From: Pseudomonas sp. PGPPP3
GTDB lineage: Bacteria; Pseudomonadota; Gammaproteobacteria; Pseudomonadales; Pseudomonadaceae
Assembly: GCA_002256055.1 (NCBI GenBank)
Contig: NKIE01000118.1
Span: 1-7,842 of the forward strand
Length of the DNA stretch: 7,842 nt
Reading direction: 5' to 3'
Part shown: positions 6,491-7,842 of the stretch, in pieces
Numbering within the stretch: position 1 is the first letter of the stretch
Layout of the letters: every line of letters begins with the position of its first letter
Program-made: the position numbers and the translations under genes
The notes under the pieces: model-generated
Databases searched by the model: none
Told to the model about the DNA's origin: nothing
The model's input: only the letters and a program-made list of their open reading frames with translations

Positions 6491-7084
6491 ATGCTGAAAT
6501 CGGGCGCCTTGCGACTGCCTTTGTTGCTGTCGGTCCTGCTTCCCGCCTTGGCGGGTGCGGGTGAGCTGTACCGCTACGTCAACGACAAAGGCGTGATTGT
6601 GCTCGACCGTCAAGGCGTGCCGCCGGAGTTCATCGGCAAGGGCTACGATGTGCTGTCTGATCAGGGGCGGGTGGTGCGCGTGGTGCCGCCGGCGCCAACC
6701 GCCGCAGAGCGTCAGCGCCTGCAGGCGGAAAAGGCCCAGGCGACATCCGATGCCCAGTTATTGCGCCTGTATTCCAGCCTGGATGATGTGGATCGTGCCC
6801 GTGAGCGCAAGCTGACCGAGCTGGATGGTGCTGTGGGTGCGGCACGCGGCAATTTGCAGTCGTTGCGCACTCAGCAGGCCAACCTGCAAAGTCAGGCGGC
6901 CGAGCAGGAGCGTGCCGGGCGTGCGGTGCCGGAAAGCTTGCTGGTACAGATCAGCAACATCCAGGGTGAGCAGGCCAGCCTGCTCAAGGATATCGAGCGT
7001 TTCGAAGAAACCCGTAAGCAAGCCGCTGCCGGGTTTGTCGCGGACCGGGCACGGTTAGCGCAGTTGTTGGGCCTTACGCCCTAA
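6491..7084 (+). CDS. Secreted DUF4124-like protein with coiled-coil tail
   Basis: The function is unknown. The 197-residue product starts with a signal peptide (MLKSGALRLPLLLSVLLPALAGA, cleavage probably after the ALA at 19-21 or AGA at 21-23), so it should reach the periplasm. Residues 25-66 (ELYRYVNDKGVIVLDRQGVPPEFIGKGYDVLSDQGRVVRVVP) resemble the DUF4124 module, a short W/Y-x-x-D/N-x-x-G strand pair. Residues 70-192 are rich in Ala, Gln, Glu, Leu and Arg with heptad-like spacing, which predicts a long coiled coil. The ATG at 6491 is chosen because it yields the signal peptide; upstream in-frame starts would lie within pyrE. The ribosome site (AGGG, 10 nt away) is loose. Spacing of 22 nt after pyrE suggests co-transcription, but no link to pyrimidine synthesis follows from this. 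Confidence 0.82.
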   Translation: MLKSGALRLPLLLSVLLPALAGAGELYRYVNDKGVIVLDRQGVPPEFIGKGYDVLSDQGRVVRVVPPAPTAAERQRLQAEKAQATSDAQLLRLYSSLDDVDRARERKLTELDGAVGAARGNLQSLRTQQANLQSQAAEQERAGRAVPESLLVQISNIQGEQASLLKDIERFEETRKQAAAGFVADRARLAQLLGLTP

Positions 7085-7116
7085 ACTGCGCCGCTCCGCA
7101 CCCTTGTATGGCGGGG

Positions 7117-7842
<726 letters not shown>

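Noticed and set aside
7085..7116. Terminator between the DUF4124 gene and argB
   Set aside because: The 32-bp gap has only short GC pairings and no T run in either direction.

Overview
The window is ordinary chromosomal core DNA of a Pseudomonas, most likely from the fluorescens group. I base this on GC-rich coding, the gene order spoT-rpoZ-gmk-yicC-rph-(DUF4870)-(channel)-crc-pyrE-(DUF4124)-argB, a recognisable Crc protein, and protein sequences close to Pseudomonas versions as I remember them. No database search was possible.

Layout from left to right. The minus strand carries the 5' part of spoT (cut by the left edge, TTG start), then rpoZ, gmk and yicC. Transcription therefore runs yicC, gmk, rpoZ, spoT. 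A roughly 120-bp imperfect palindrome of intergenic-repeat type lies between yicC and gmk. A 180-bp divergent region follows, with a good sigma70-like promoter for yicC and a perfect TATAAT box for rph. On the plus strand, rph and a small DUF4870-type membrane protein form a two-gene unit that ends in a 20-bp perfect-stem bidirectional terminator. The other side of that terminator serves a minus-strand unit of crc followed by a K+-channel/RCK protein. A 94-bp divergent region separates crc from pyrE. On the plus strand pyrE is followed 22 nt later by a secreted DUF4124/coiled-coil protein, which converges on argB (minus strand, cut by the right edge).

Functionally the window joins nucleotide metabolism (gmk, pyrE), RNA processing (rph, yicC), transcription and stringent response (rpoZ, spoT), carbon catabolite control (crc), arginine biosynthesis (argB) and three envelope proteins of unclear role. 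The yicC-rph-pyrE and gmk-rpoZ-spoT neighbourhoods are also known in enterics.

I do not see a new biological system here. What deserves a second look is a set of local anomalies: a one-base frameshift that removes the last beta-strand region of the channel's C-terminal domain, an in-frame loss of about 37 residues inside YicC, a His-to-Pro change in the HGGG motif of ArgB, and the palindromic element that runs into the yicC stop codon. Three lesions in conserved genes within 8 kb could be real strain variation or could reflect consensus errors in the assembly.
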